From CAKUFA01 sp963656345 (lineage in GTDB: Bacteria; Bacillota; Clostridia; Christensenellales; Aristaeellaceae): DNA of 19,709 bases. The stretch spans positions 1 to 19,709 of the forward strand of contig CAVKHY010000042.1 in assembly GCA_963656345.1 (NCBI GenBank), in the 5' to 3' direction. The translations under genes and the position numbers were made by a program. Below the pieces are notes generated by a model. The model was not told where the DNA came from and ran no database searches. It saw nothing but the letters and a program-made list of their open reading frames with translations. Positions 6,642-14,207 of the stretch are shown in pieces. Within the stretch, counting starts at the first letter, position 1. Each line of letters opens with the position of its first letter.

Positions 6642-7586
6642 ATGCAGGAACCCGGACAGATCATTTATGCCCTGCAGCAAAATATTGCCAAAGCCATTGT
6701 GGGCAAAGAGGAAGCCATTGAGTATGCGTTGATCGCCCTGCTGTGCAAGGGTCATGTATTGATTGAGGACGTGCCCGGCGTGGGAAAAACCACCCTGGCC
6801 AGTGCCTTGGCCAAATCCCTGGACTGCTCTTTTAAGCGCATTCAGTTTACCCCCGACCTGATGCCCTCCGACGTAACAGGCTTTACGCTGGTGAACTTCA
6901 AAACCGGCGAAATGGAATTTAAGCCCGGGGCTGTGATGAGTCAGATCGTGCTGGCAGACGAAATCAACCGTACCAGCCCTAAAACTCAGTCCGCTCTGCT
7001 GGAGGTTATGGAAGAGCATCAGGTAACGGTGGACGGTGTGACCCATCCCCTGCCCAAGCCCTTCTGCGTGCTGGCCACCCAGAACCCCGGTGAGTTTGTT
7101 GGTACCTATCCCCTGCCGGAAGCCCAGATGGACCGCTTCTTCCTGCGCATTTCCATCGGCTATCCCACCATTGAGCAAGAAATGGACGTACTGGATCGGT
7201 ACTCCGGCTCGGTAAAGCCTATGGCCACTATTGAGCCTGTATGCACCGCCGAGGATGTGATCAACCTGCAGGAGCAGGTAACCCAGATTTACTGTTCTCC
7301 CGAGGTGCGTTCCTACGTGGCAACACTAGTCGCCGCTACCCGGCAGGAGCCTGCCTTGTCGCTGGGTGCTTCTACCCGTGCCGCCATCGCCCTGCTGCAC
7401 GGTGCGCAAGCCTGTGCCCTGCTGGACGGCCGGGACTTTATCCTGCCGGAGGATGTACAGCACATGGTGCTGCCTGTCATTGCTCATCGGCTGGTGCTGA
7501 ACCCGGAAGCCCGGATGAAAGGCATTGCCGCCGAGGACGTGCTGATGAATATCCTCAAGAATGTGACGGTACCCGTAAAACTATGA
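6642..7586 (+). CDS. MoxR-family AAA+ ATPase
   Basis: About 314 residues. Walker A is PGVGKTTLA (K49, T50), Walker B is IVLADEINR (D106, E107), sensor 1 is LATQNP (N148), and the family block GTYPLPEAQMDRF supplies an arginine finger; a small lid domain follows (about 200-310). MoxR ATPases act as chaperones that help assemble or activate partner proteins, often ones with VWA-like domains. The next gene, a DUF58 protein with a VWA-like part, overlaps it by 4 bases (ATGA, 7583-7586) and is the likely client. AAGGAGGT at 6626-6633 serves the start; ATG 6642 has 8 bases of spacing, and GTG at 6639 would add one residue. It is the first gene of a three-gene operon. Confidence 0.93.
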   Translation: MQEPGQIIYALQQNIAKAIVGKEEAIEYALIALLCKGHVLIEDVPGVGKTTLASALAKSLDCSFKRIQFTPDLMPSDVTGFTLVNFKTGEMEFKPGAVMSQIVLADEINRTSPKTQSALLEVMEEHQVTVDGVTHPLPKPFCVLATQNPGEFVGTYPLPEAQMDRFFLRISIGYPTIEQEMDVLDRYSGSVKPMATIEPVCTAEDVINLQEQVTQIYCSPEVRSYVATLVAATRQEPALSLGASTRAAIALLHGAQACALLDGRDFILPEDVQHMVLPVIAHRLVLNPEARMKGIAAEDVLMNILKNVTVPVKL

Positions 7587-8737
7587 AAATGCATCTGACC
7601 CTGCCGGCAGTGGTGATTTTTGCCTTGCTGCTGGCCGCATTTTCCACAGGAAGCCCCCTGTTTTTCATGGCGGCGCTGCTGCTGGTGCTGCTGATTGTTT
7701 TCGGCTTCATCAGCGTATGGCAGGCTTCCCGGACGCTGACCATCCAGAGCGATCTAAGTGGCAGAACCGTCCAGCGCGGGGACAACGTGATCCTGAACGT
7801 GGTGGTACATCACCACGGCCTGTTGCCCATTGCCCCGATCCTGCTGGAATTGTCCGCCACCCCGGATATGCCGGAAACCAAGGTGCGCCTGAAGGATGCC
7901 CCGGGCAAGCATCAACGGCTGACGCTGCCTTTTCATGCCTCCCACGTAGGCGTGTGCGCCCCAGGGGTTAAGGCCTACACGGTAGAGGATTTATTTGGAT
8001 TTTTCTCTATTCGCCGCTGTCCCGAGGCTTCTCAGGGAGACTTGCTGGTGCTGCCGGTTGTGTTCCCTGTGGAAGATTTGCTGTTTGCTCCCGGGGATTC
8101 CGGCTTTGAAACCCTGGCACGAGCCACGGAGGACGTGACCAACCCCAGTGATGTCCGCACCTATCAGCAGGGCGATGCGCTGAAGAAAATTCACTGGAAG
8201 CTTTCCCTTCGAAAGGGTGAGCTGATGGTGCGGCGCTTTGAAGAGCCTGTATTGCCTGAGGTACTGGTGTTGATGGACTGCTCCCAGCCCCCCACATGGG
8301 GACACCCGGACGCTGAAGCAGATGTGCGGGACAGCCTGTTGGAAACCGCCGCATCCGTTGTTGCCCATCAGCTTCACTCCGATCACGGGGTTCGTCTGCC
8401 CCTGCAAGGTGCGCACCCGGTGGAGTTTGAAAAATCCATGGGCTTGCCCCTGCTGCTGGAAGATCTGGCCCGGCTGGACTTTTCCGAAACCGACCGTTTT
8501 GAACGGGTGCTGCTGCTGGAAACCCGCCGGCTGCGGAAAGTAGGCTCTACGGTGATTGTTTCCGCAAGGCTCAACAGCAACATGGTGGATATGATGATCC
8601 GCATGCGTCGCATGGGACCCTATGTCCGCCTGTATCTTATAACCTTTACGCCGGATGATCCCAAACTTGTGCCGCTGATCAGCAAGCTGCAGCAGGCCGC
8701 CATTCAGGTGCGGTTTGTTACCCCGGCCCCGGTGTAA
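7583..8737 (+). CDS. DUF58 domain membrane protein
   Basis: 384 residues. Two hydrophobic segments (about 6-22 and 25-47) anchor it, then comes a beta-rich part (50-165) and the DUF58 core. The signature is plain: NPSDVRTYQQGD, then KKIHWKLSLRKGELMVRRFEE (about 187-221), with H204 and W205. After it comes LPEVLVLMDCSQP, where the VWA-like metal site would start; the expected D-x-S-x-S is only partly kept. Proteins of this family occur beside MoxR ATPases and transglutaminase-like membrane proteins across bacteria; roles in cell envelope or stress functions are suggested but not settled. The ATG at 7583 overlaps the moxR stop; a second ATG at 7589 is possible. GTG of the next gene follows 30 bases after the stop. 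Confidence 0.9.
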   Translation: MKMHLTLPAVVIFALLLAAFSTGSPLFFMAALLLVLLIVFGFISVWQASRTLTIQSDLSGRTVQRGDNVILNVVVHHHGLLPIAPILLELSATPDMPETKVRLKDAPGKHQRLTLPFHASHVGVCAPGVKAYTVEDLFGFFSIRRCPEASQGDLLVLPVVFPVEDLLFAPGDSGFETLARATEDVTNPSDVRTYQQGDALKKIHWKLSLRKGELMVRRFEEPVLPEVLVLMDCSQPPTWGHPDAEADVRDSLLETAASVVAHQLHSDHGVRLPLQGAHPVEFEKSMGLPLLLEDLARLDFSETDRFERVLLLETRRLRKVGSTVIVSARLNSNMVDMMIRMRRMGPYVRLYLITFTPDDPKLVPLISKLQQAAIQVRFVTPAPV

Positions 8738-8767
8738 AAGACGATCAATTGCAAAGGAGGTGCCACC

Positions 8768-11050
8768 GTGTCCCCTGAAAAGCAGGAATCAATAACCCAC
8801 GGCATTGTGGCCCTTTTCATGGCAGCCGGGCTCACGCTGCCCATTCTCGGCACGCTAGATCTGATGCAGTGGGTACTGCCATGCTGCTTCATCCTGCTGG
8901 CGATTATCGCTGCGTTCACGGCTGCCGGTATGCTCAAAAAGCCGATTCGGCTGATTCTTTATAGCGTGCTGGGCGTCTCCGCCCTTATTTTTCTGCTTGT
9001 CCTGCTGGCAAACGGTTCCCTGACTGAAACATTCCGTGCCATGGTCATGCAGGTGGCTGGGCAAAGTGCCGCCCTGCCCCTGTATGCCCGAGAGATTGCC
9101 TTAACCGCCGCCGTGCTGATAGCCTTCGCTTCCTGGGGACTTACCTGCCGTGCCATGGGATGCTATCCTGCCATTGCACTGGTGCTGCTCAGTGCCCTGA
9201 TGCTGTGGCTCAGCAGTCACGAAAATTTGCTGTGGGGGCTGCTGCCTGCCGTGGCTTCCGTGATTGCCCTGGCGGTGATGACCAATCATGACGAGCTTCC
9301 CCTGAAGCGCATCCTGCCGGTGACCGCCGCAGCCGTGCTGTTGGCGTTTTTTCTGACACCTGCAGGTGGCGTCACCATCAGCCCCCTGAAGGAGGCCGCC
9401 GATAATCTTCGGCAGCGGATCTTCGACTACTTTTTCTTTACCGAACAGCGTGACGTGTTCTCCCTGGCTTCCGAGGGATACTATCCCCAGGGGCAAAACC
9501 AGTTAGGCGGCACAGCGAATCCTACGGATCATCCCGTCATGATTGTATCCACGCCGAAGAAGGTGTATCTGCGGGGCATTACAAAGAATGAATACACCGG
9601 CCGAACCTGGCTGAACACCACCGGCGGCAGACGATACCAATGGCAGTCCTCCCGGTGGACAAGCCAGCGTACCACCCTGTTTGATATGGACTTGCCGGAT
9701 GGCGTTCTCGGCTCCTCCGGCAGCCTGATGGAAGAGCAGGTTGTTACCGTTCAGCTGCTGAGTGAAAACGCCTCCAGCTTGTTTGTACCTCAACGGGTCC
9801 GTTCTCTGAACCCAGGCGGTGCGCTTGTCCCCTATTTCAACAATGCCAGTGAAATTTTCGCAACCCACGACTTGCAGGCGGGCGATACCTATTCTGTCAG
9901 TGCCCCCCTCTTCGTAGCGGGAGATGCGGGACTGGGCACCCTGATTGATGCCTGTGCCCTGACGGATGACCCAAATTATGCCAATATTCTGACCGAGTAT
10001 ACCAAGCTACCTGATCATTTGCAGCAGATGGTGTATGACTTGGCCCGGCAGATCATCGTCGGCTCGGATACACCCTATGAGCAGGCCTTTGCCATTCAGA
10101 ACTACCTGAGCCGCAATTTCCGCTATTCCCTGACGGTGGAAGACCAGCCCTCCAACCTGGACTTTGTCACCAACTTTCTGATGAACACCAAGAAGGGCTA
10201 CTGCACCTATTTTGCCTCTGCCATGACCGTGTTGTGCCGCATGGTGGGTCTGCCCGCCCGGTATGTGGAAGGCTACCTTGCCACCCCAGATGAAAACGGT
10301 CTGGCCTACGTAACCGGTTTACAGGGTCACGCCTGGACAGAAGTGTACTTTGAAGGCTTTGGCTGGCTGACCTTCGATGCTACCCCGGCACAGAACAATC
10401 TGGTCACGCCCCCTTCCTTCTCTTCCGAAAACGACAGCAACGATGCCGCAGAACCCACGCCTACCCCGGAGCCGGAAGAGGATCAAAGCACGGAGGACGA
10501 TGCCACACCGCCCCCGGAGGATACGGAAAATCAATCGGATCAGGATGATGAACCTACGCCGCCGCCGGACAACGAAGACCCTTCTGTTGACCAAGATCCG
10601 CCCGATTCTCCTTCCCTTTGGTGGCTATGGCTGCTGCTTGTGCTGGTGCTGGCCGGTGCGGCAGCTTACCGTTTCCTGTCGGTACAGCCGGAGCGCATGA
10701 CCGCCAAGGCTGCTGACCCCGAGCAAAAATTCGATCTTTGGATTCAAGCTATCCATGATATTCTGGACGTGCAGAAGCTGCCCATCCGCACAGGTGAATC
10801 CCCCATGGCCTACACCAAGCGGCTGGATGATGCGCATCTGCTGCCTGCCAAGCTGGCACCGGTAGGCGTGCTGATGGCCAACGTTTACTACGGAAAGATT
10901 ATCCCCAACGAGGCCGAAATCGAGCAGGTTCGCACCTCCTGGCAGATTCTCTTTAACGGTCTGACCTTGCCGAAGAAGGTTCAGTTCCAGCTGAAGCGCT
11001 TCATTCGTCTGGACAAGAAAACGAAAAAGCTGAAAAAATCGAAAAAGTAA
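8768..11050 (+). CDS. Multi-pass transglutaminase-like protein (TgpA type)
   Basis: 760 residues. The N-terminal 200 residues carry about six hydrophobic segments (near 12-30, 36-55, 61-81, 106-125, 132-150, 155-171, 182-198). A large outside part follows, with the transglutaminase-like core at about 430-545: catalytic triad C479 in KKGYCTYFA, H521 in GHAWTEV and D537 in TFDATP, all kept. Then comes a Pro/Glu/Asp/Thr linker (550-615), one membrane span (617-637), and a cytosolic tail resembling DUF4129 and ending in a lysine-rich run. The fold may cut or cross-link envelope proteins; the substrate is unknown. The start is GTG 8768, with AAAGGAGGT at 8753-8761. It is the last gene of the MoxR operon, closed by the hairpin at 11056. 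Confidence 0.9.
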   Translation: MSPEKQESITHGIVALFMAAGLTLPILGTLDLMQWVLPCCFILLAIIAAFTAAGMLKKPIRLILYSVLGVSALIFLLVLLANGSLTETFRAMVMQVAGQSAALPLYAREIALTAAVLIAFASWGLTCRAMGCYPAIALVLLSALMLWLSSHENLLWGLLPAVASVIALAVMTNHDELPLKRILPVTAAAVLLAFFLTPAGGVTISPLKEAADNLRQRIFDYFFFTEQRDVFSLASEGYYPQGQNQLGGTANPTDHPVMIVSTPKKVYLRGITKNEYTGRTWLNTTGGRRYQWQSSRWTSQRTTLFDMDLPDGVLGSSGSLMEEQVVTVQLLSENASSLFVPQRVRSLNPGGALVPYFNNASEIFATHDLQAGDTYSVSAPLFVAGDAGLGTLIDACALTDDPNYANILTEYTKLPDHLQQMVYDLARQIIVGSDTPYEQAFAIQNYLSRNFRYSLTVEDQPSNLDFVTNFLMNTKKGYCTYFASAMTVLCRMVGLPARYVEGYLATPDENGLAYVTGLQGHAWTEVYFEGFGWLTFDATPAQNNLVTPPSFSSENDSNDAAEPTPTPEPEEDQSTEDDATPPPEDTENQSDQDDEPTPPPDNEDPSVDQDPPDSPSLWWLWLLLVLVLAGAAAYRFLSVQPERMTAKAADPEQKFDLWIQAIHDILDVQKLPIRTGESPMAYTKRLDDAHLLPAKLAPVGVLMANVYYGKIIPNEAEIEQVRTSWQILFNGLTLPKKVQFQLKRFIRLDKKTKKLKKSKK

Positions 11051-11055
11051 AACCG

Positions 11056-11097
11056 GTCAGCCGGATATGTGACATGCATGTCTGGCTGACTTTTTTT
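11056..11097 (+). terminator. Intrinsic terminator of the MoxR operon
   Basis: GTCAGCCGGATATG (11056-11069) pairs along all 14 positions, two of them G-U, with CATGTCTGGCTGAC (11077-11090) across a 7-base loop, followed by seven T (11091-11097). Confidence 0.92.
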
Positions 11098-11109
11098 GCA
11101 GTGTCTGCC

Positions 11110-11138
11110 TTGTACAACGTCTTGCTTTGTGCTATGAT
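11110..11138 (+). promoter_or_regulatory. Promoter of the GH51 gene
   Basis: TTGTAC (11110-11115), 17 bases, TATGAT (11133-11138). The 5' leader of about 90 bases contains GCGG-N9-CCGC at 11166-11182 but no clear operator for a sugar regulator. The promoter starts 12 bases after the T-tract of the previous operon. Confidence 0.6.
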
Positions 11139-11232
11139 GAAGTCAGAATAAATGATGTGCGTGCTGCGGCAGAGATCACCGCCCGGCAGAGGCGCACTCA
11201 ATCTTTTCAGCTATGGAAGGAGTATGGATTGC

Positions 11233-12747
11233 ATGAAGCAGGCAAGCCTCATTATGGATCGAGACTACGTCATCGGTCAGGTGGATCCTCGGGTATACGG
11301 TTCCTTTATTGAACATCTTGGGCGGGCGGTTTACGGTGGCATTTATCAGCCCGGTCATCCCACTGCCAACGCCGATGGTTTCCGCAAGGATGTGATTGAC
11401 CTGGTTCGCAAGCTGGGGATTTCCGTTGTTCGCTATCCCGGCGGCAACTTTGTATCCGGCTTTAACTGGGAGGACAGCATCGGCCCGGTGGCTCAGCGGC
11501 CGCAGAAGCTGGATCTGGCCTGGTTCACCACGGAGACCAACGAAGTAGGCCTCCACGAATTCGACCGGTGGACAAAGGCCACGGATACGCAGGTGATGTA
11601 TGCCGTCAACCTGGGCACCCGTGGACCGGATGCTGCACGGAACGTGGTGGAGTATGCCAATCATCCTTCTGGCAGCTACTGGAGCGATTTGCGCATCCGC
11701 AACGGTGCAAAGGATCCCTTCAACATTAAACTCTGGTGCCTGGGCAACGAAATGGACGGCCCCTGGCAGATGGGTCACCGCACCGCCACGGAATACGGCC
11801 GTGTTGCCTGCGAAGCCGCCAAGATGATGAAGTGGACAGATCCTTCCATTGAGCTGGTAGCCTGCGGCTCCTCCGGCAGCGATATGCCTACCTTCGGTTC
11901 CTGGGAATATGAGATGCTCTCCGAGTGCTACAACGAAATCGACTACGTCAGCCTCCATCGCTATTACAGGAACCCCACCGGGGATACGGCCAATTTCCTT
12001 GCCAGCACCATGGATCTGGATGCCTTCATCAAGGCTGTGGTAGCAGTGTGCGATGCGGTTGGCAGCAAGAAGCATGCCAAGAAGAAGCTCCATCTGTCCT
12101 TTGACGAATGGAACGTGTGGTATCATTCCGCCGAGCAGGATCAGGAAGTTTGGAAGCGCGGCAAATGGAACCGTGCCCTTCCCTTGCTGGAGGACGTGTA
12201 CAATTTTGAAGACGCCCTGCTGGTGGGCGCCATGCTCATCACCTTCCTGAACAATGCAGACAGAGTCAAGATCGCCTGCATGGCACAGCTGGTAAACGTA
12301 ATCGCCCCTATCATGACCAATGACAATGGCGGCGCATGGGTGCAGACCATCTTCTATCCCCTGATGCATGCCTCCCGCTACGGCCGTGGCACGGCGCTGC
12401 GTCCCATCGTTCACAGCCCGGTGTATGACACCAAGGACTTTGAGGAAGTGCCGATTGTGTCCTCCGCTGCAACCGTGGCGGAAGACGGCAGCGTGACGCT
12501 GTTTGCGGTCAACCGTGACTTGAAAGAAGATGTGGAGCTGACAGCCGACCTGCGTGCCTTCGGCAACATGAAAATCAGTGAACATATCCTGCTCCACCAT
12601 GACGACGTGCATGCCGTGAACACGGAAACGGACCCTGATCAGGTAAAGCCTGTGGCCGGTCCCGGCGGCGTGATGGATGGCGGTCACCTGACCATCAAAC
12701 TTCCTGCCCTAAGCTGGAACGTGATTCGGCTGAGCAAGGCAGAGTAA
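11233..12747 (+). CDS. abfA: GH51 alpha-L-arabinofuranosidase
   Basis: 504 residues, normal for GH51. It removes terminal alpha-L-arabinofuranosyl groups from arabinan and arabinoxylan fragments. The (beta/alpha)8 barrel comes first: GSFIEHLGRAVYGGIY (23-38), RYPGGNFVSGFNWEDSIGP (67-85), the acid/base E173 in LWCLGNEMDGPW and the nucleophile E292 in LSFDEWNVWY. A beta-sandwich follows from about 390. Both catalytic Glu are present. No signal peptide is seen, so it is cytosolic and would act on imported oligosaccharides, though no transporter is adjacent. The ATG at 11233 is favoured, with AAGGAG at 11217-11222; the in-frame ATG at 11224 is too close to that box. It is monocistronic: own promoter, own terminator. 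The symbol follows intracellular GH51 enzymes of Bacillota. Confidence 0.92.
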   Translation: MKQASLIMDRDYVIGQVDPRVYGSFIEHLGRAVYGGIYQPGHPTANADGFRKDVIDLVRKLGISVVRYPGGNFVSGFNWEDSIGPVAQRPQKLDLAWFTTETNEVGLHEFDRWTKATDTQVMYAVNLGTRGPDAARNVVEYANHPSGSYWSDLRIRNGAKDPFNIKLWCLGNEMDGPWQMGHRTATEYGRVACEAAKMMKWTDPSIELVACGSSGSDMPTFGSWEYEMLSECYNEIDYVSLHRYYRNPTGDTANFLASTMDLDAFIKAVVAVCDAVGSKKHAKKKLHLSFDEWNVWYHSAEQDQEVWKRGKWNRALPLLEDVYNFEDALLVGAMLITFLNNADRVKIACMAQLVNVIAPIMTNDNGGAWVQTIFYPLMHASRYGRGTALRPIVHSPVYDTKDFEEVPIVSSAATVAEDGSVTLFAVNRDLKEDVELTADLRAFGNMKISEHILLHHDDVHAVNTETDPDQVKPVAGPGGVMDGGHLTIKLPALSWNVIRLSKAE

Positions 12748-12770
12748 CAACATTACACAGGTGTCCCAAA

Positions 12771-12804
12771 CCGGCATTTGCGAAGGTGCAAATGCCGGCG
12801 TTTT
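12771..12804 (+). terminator. Terminator of the GH51 gene
   Basis: A perfect 11-bp stem, CCGGCATTTGC (12771-12781) with GCAAATGCCGG (12788-12798), a 6-base loop GAAGGT, then CGTTTT. The T-tract is short. The TTGACA of the next promoter begins 4 bases later. Confidence 0.82.
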
Positions 12805-12807
12805 GCA

Positions 12808-12837
12808 TTGACAAACCTTTGACATCCATGAGAAAAT
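12808..12837 (+). promoter_or_regulatory. Promoter of the small secreted protein gene
   Basis: TTGACA (12808-12813), 18 bases, GAAAAT (12832-12837), preceded by TG one base away (extended -10). A second TTGACA at 12819-12824 has no good -10 at normal distance. The leader holds a short stem, AGCGAG (12851-12856) with CTCGCT (12867-12872). Confidence 0.5.
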
Positions 12838-12903
12838 ACACACATGAAAAAGCGAGACCTGTGCTGCTCGCTCTTTCAATGTTGAGAAAGGCGGTTTTAT
12901 CCT

Positions 12904-13491
12904 ATGAAGAAATTCCTTTGTGCCCTGACTGCCCTGATGATGCTGCTGGCTGTTGCCTGCGCATCTGCTGAAACCGTGGATGCTTATACCTCTGCTTCCA
13001 CCACCAAGACCCTGCTGAGCGGCGATGACCTGACTGCCGCTGAAGCCCTGCTGGCCTCCCACAGCTCCGACCTGGCCACCAAGGCTGAGGCTTCCGCTGA
13101 AGGCTACACTGCCCCTGCTGATGCCCTGAATGCACAGATTATGTCCGTGAATCCCGATGGCAGTGTTGGCCTGTCCACCATTTCCGAGTGGAAGCTGACC
13201 CCCGCCGCTGACGGTGCTGCCGCTACCGTGACCGTTGAACTGACCTATGGTCAGAACGCCCTGAACCTGTCCGAAGACGGTGCGCGCGGCACCCTGCTGA
13301 TGGGTGTGGATGGCACCTGGTACATTGTGCACCTGAAGGTGCTGAACTCCGATGAGCAGGTGTACAGCGACGAAGCCTATGAAGCCGGCGAGTTCGATCA
13401 CCACTATTCCGGCTCCGACGGCAAGCTGTCCTCCTACACCATCGACTGCGAAGTGCTGTCCATTGAGACCAGCTTCCTGCTGATGTTCTAA
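12904..13491 (+). CDS. Small secreted protein of unknown function
   Basis: 195 residues. A clear signal peptide (1-22) has KK, a hydrophobic core and the cleavage motif A-S-A before ETVDAY; a Cys at 20 raises a lipoprotein option, but AVAC is a poor lipobox. The mature part is acidic and rich in Ala, Thr and Ser, with alternating beta-type stretches (for example AATVTVELTYG and WYIVHLKVL), which suggests a small beta-rich extracellular domain. I do not recognise a family. Codon use is very biased: after residue 5 the leucines read CTG, with TCC, ACC and GCT/GCC dominant, which points to high expression. AAAGGCGG at 12887-12894 is the ribosome site. The gene is alone between its promoter and a bidirectional terminator. 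Confidence 0.8.
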   Translation: MKKFLCALTALMMLLAVACASAETVDAYTSASTTKTLLSGDDLTAAEALLASHSSDLATKAEASAEGYTAPADALNAQIMSVNPDGSVGLSTISEWKLTPAADGAAATVTVELTYGQNALNLSEDGARGTLLMGVDGTWYIVHLKVLNSDEQVYSDEAYEAGEFDHHYSGSDGKLSSYTIDCEVLSIETSFLLMF

Positions 13492-13504
13492 TCGGCCTAC
13501 CAAG

Positions 13505-13555
13505 AAAAGAGAGTCGCCCCTGTCCTCTGCGGACATGTAAAGCGACTCTCTTTTT
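13505..13555. terminator. Bidirectional terminator between convergent genes
   Basis: AAAAGAGAGTCGC (13505-13517) pairs with GCGACTCTCTTTT (13542-13554), with an inner stem TGTCC/GGACA (13521-13525 and 13531-13535). An A-run on the left and T-run on the right serve both strands. Confidence 0.88.
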
Positions 13556-13567
13556 GGTGGATACTAC

Positions 13568-14038
13568 TTAATCGCTCCATATAGCGCGCATCAGCTTAGA
13601 GTATGCATCATCAACAGCCTTAAATAGATTTGCACATTGGTACAGACAAAAGGTGCCGTTGTCAATATACGTCCCATCCTTTCCTGAAGTGCGATATAGG
13701 GTGCCCAGATAATGATCACTTTCTGCAGTTACACTCAGACTTCCATCATTATTTACTAAGAAGAACTTAGTAAAATACAGTCCATGATTCAAATCGTTAA
13801 TTGTCACTATCGCTTGGCCAAGTTTTCCATCTGGTACTATACATATTTGATCAATTTGCAAACAAACCTTGTCAGGGTCGGTATAAAAGAACGCATGTAA
13901 TTCAAAAGTTTCGTTCGACTTTTCACACTTTGAACAAATGGAAATGCAATCACTTCCGTCCTCATTTTCCCACGTCATTTCATATTGAAAGCCTTTACTC
14001 TTCAAAAGATCGACAAACTCTCGTGTTGTTGCAAACAT
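13568..14038 (-). CDS. Orphan protein of unknown function, AT-rich gene
   Basis: 156 residues. No signal peptide or membrane segment. The pattern, an N-terminal helix (REFVDLLKSKGFQYE), then several beta-strands and a closing helix (NLFKAVDDAYSKLMRAIW), with YFTKFFLVNNDGSL in the middle, faintly recalls the YbjN / secretion-chaperone-like fold; this is a guess. It has seven Cys (31, 35, 38, 59, 66, 131, 135), of which 35 and 38 form a CxxC. The gene is clearly richer in A and T than its neighbours and uses codons such as TTA, AAA and ATA that they avoid, which suggests recent gain. GAGGAGGA at 14044-14051 (minus strand) lies 5 bases before the ATG. It has its own promoter and shares a terminator with the convergent gene. 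Confidence 0.7.
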   Translation of the reverse strand: MFATTREFVDLLKSKGFQYEMTWENEDGSDCISICSKCEKSNETFELHAFFYTDPDKVCLQIDQICIVPDGKLGQAIVTINDLNHGLYFTKFFLVNNDGSLSVTAESDHYLGTLYRTSGKDGTYIDNGTFCLYQCANLFKAVDDAYSKLMRAIWSD

Positions 14039-14074
14039 AGAAGTCCTCCTCGACGTAAAGTATTTATTGGTATA

Positions 14075-14102
14075 ATTCTACTCCCCCCCTAACTTATGTC
14101 AA
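14075..14102 (-). promoter_or_regulatory. Promoter of the AT-rich orphan gene
   Basis: On the minus strand: TTGACA (14102-14097), 16 bases including a run of seven G, then TAGAAT (14080-14075). Directly upstream lies the palindrome AGATTT-CA-AAATCT (14104-14117), a possible operator or AT-rich upstream element. Confidence 0.6.
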
Positions 14103-14149
14103 TAGATTTCAAAATCTTTTTCTACCCATTACGTCAGGAAAAGGAGAGT

Positions 14150-14190
14150 ATACAAAGAGGCGAAGCCATCTGCATTGCGGCTCCGCCTCT
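14150..14190 (-). terminator. Terminator after the ABC exporter operon
   Basis: AGAGGCG (14156-14162) pairs with CGCCTCT (14184-14190) and AGCC (14164-14167) with GGCT (14179-14182), with one mismatch between and an 11-base loop. It lies 17 bases after the exporter stop on the minus strand; the U-tract (TTGTAT) is poor. Confidence 0.6.
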
Positions 14191-14207
14191 CGTTTGTTTC
14201 CATGCCA

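Noticed and set aside
11176..12687. Minus-strand open frame of about 503 codons opposite the GH51 gene
   Set aside because: Same type of antisense shadow: His/Gly/Val-rich, no start signal, and the GH51 catalytic motifs on the plus strand are unambiguous.
12904..12966. Lipoprotein signal in the small secreted protein
   Set aside because: AVAC lacks the Leu normally three residues before Cys, whereas A-S-A two residues later is a good signal peptidase I site.
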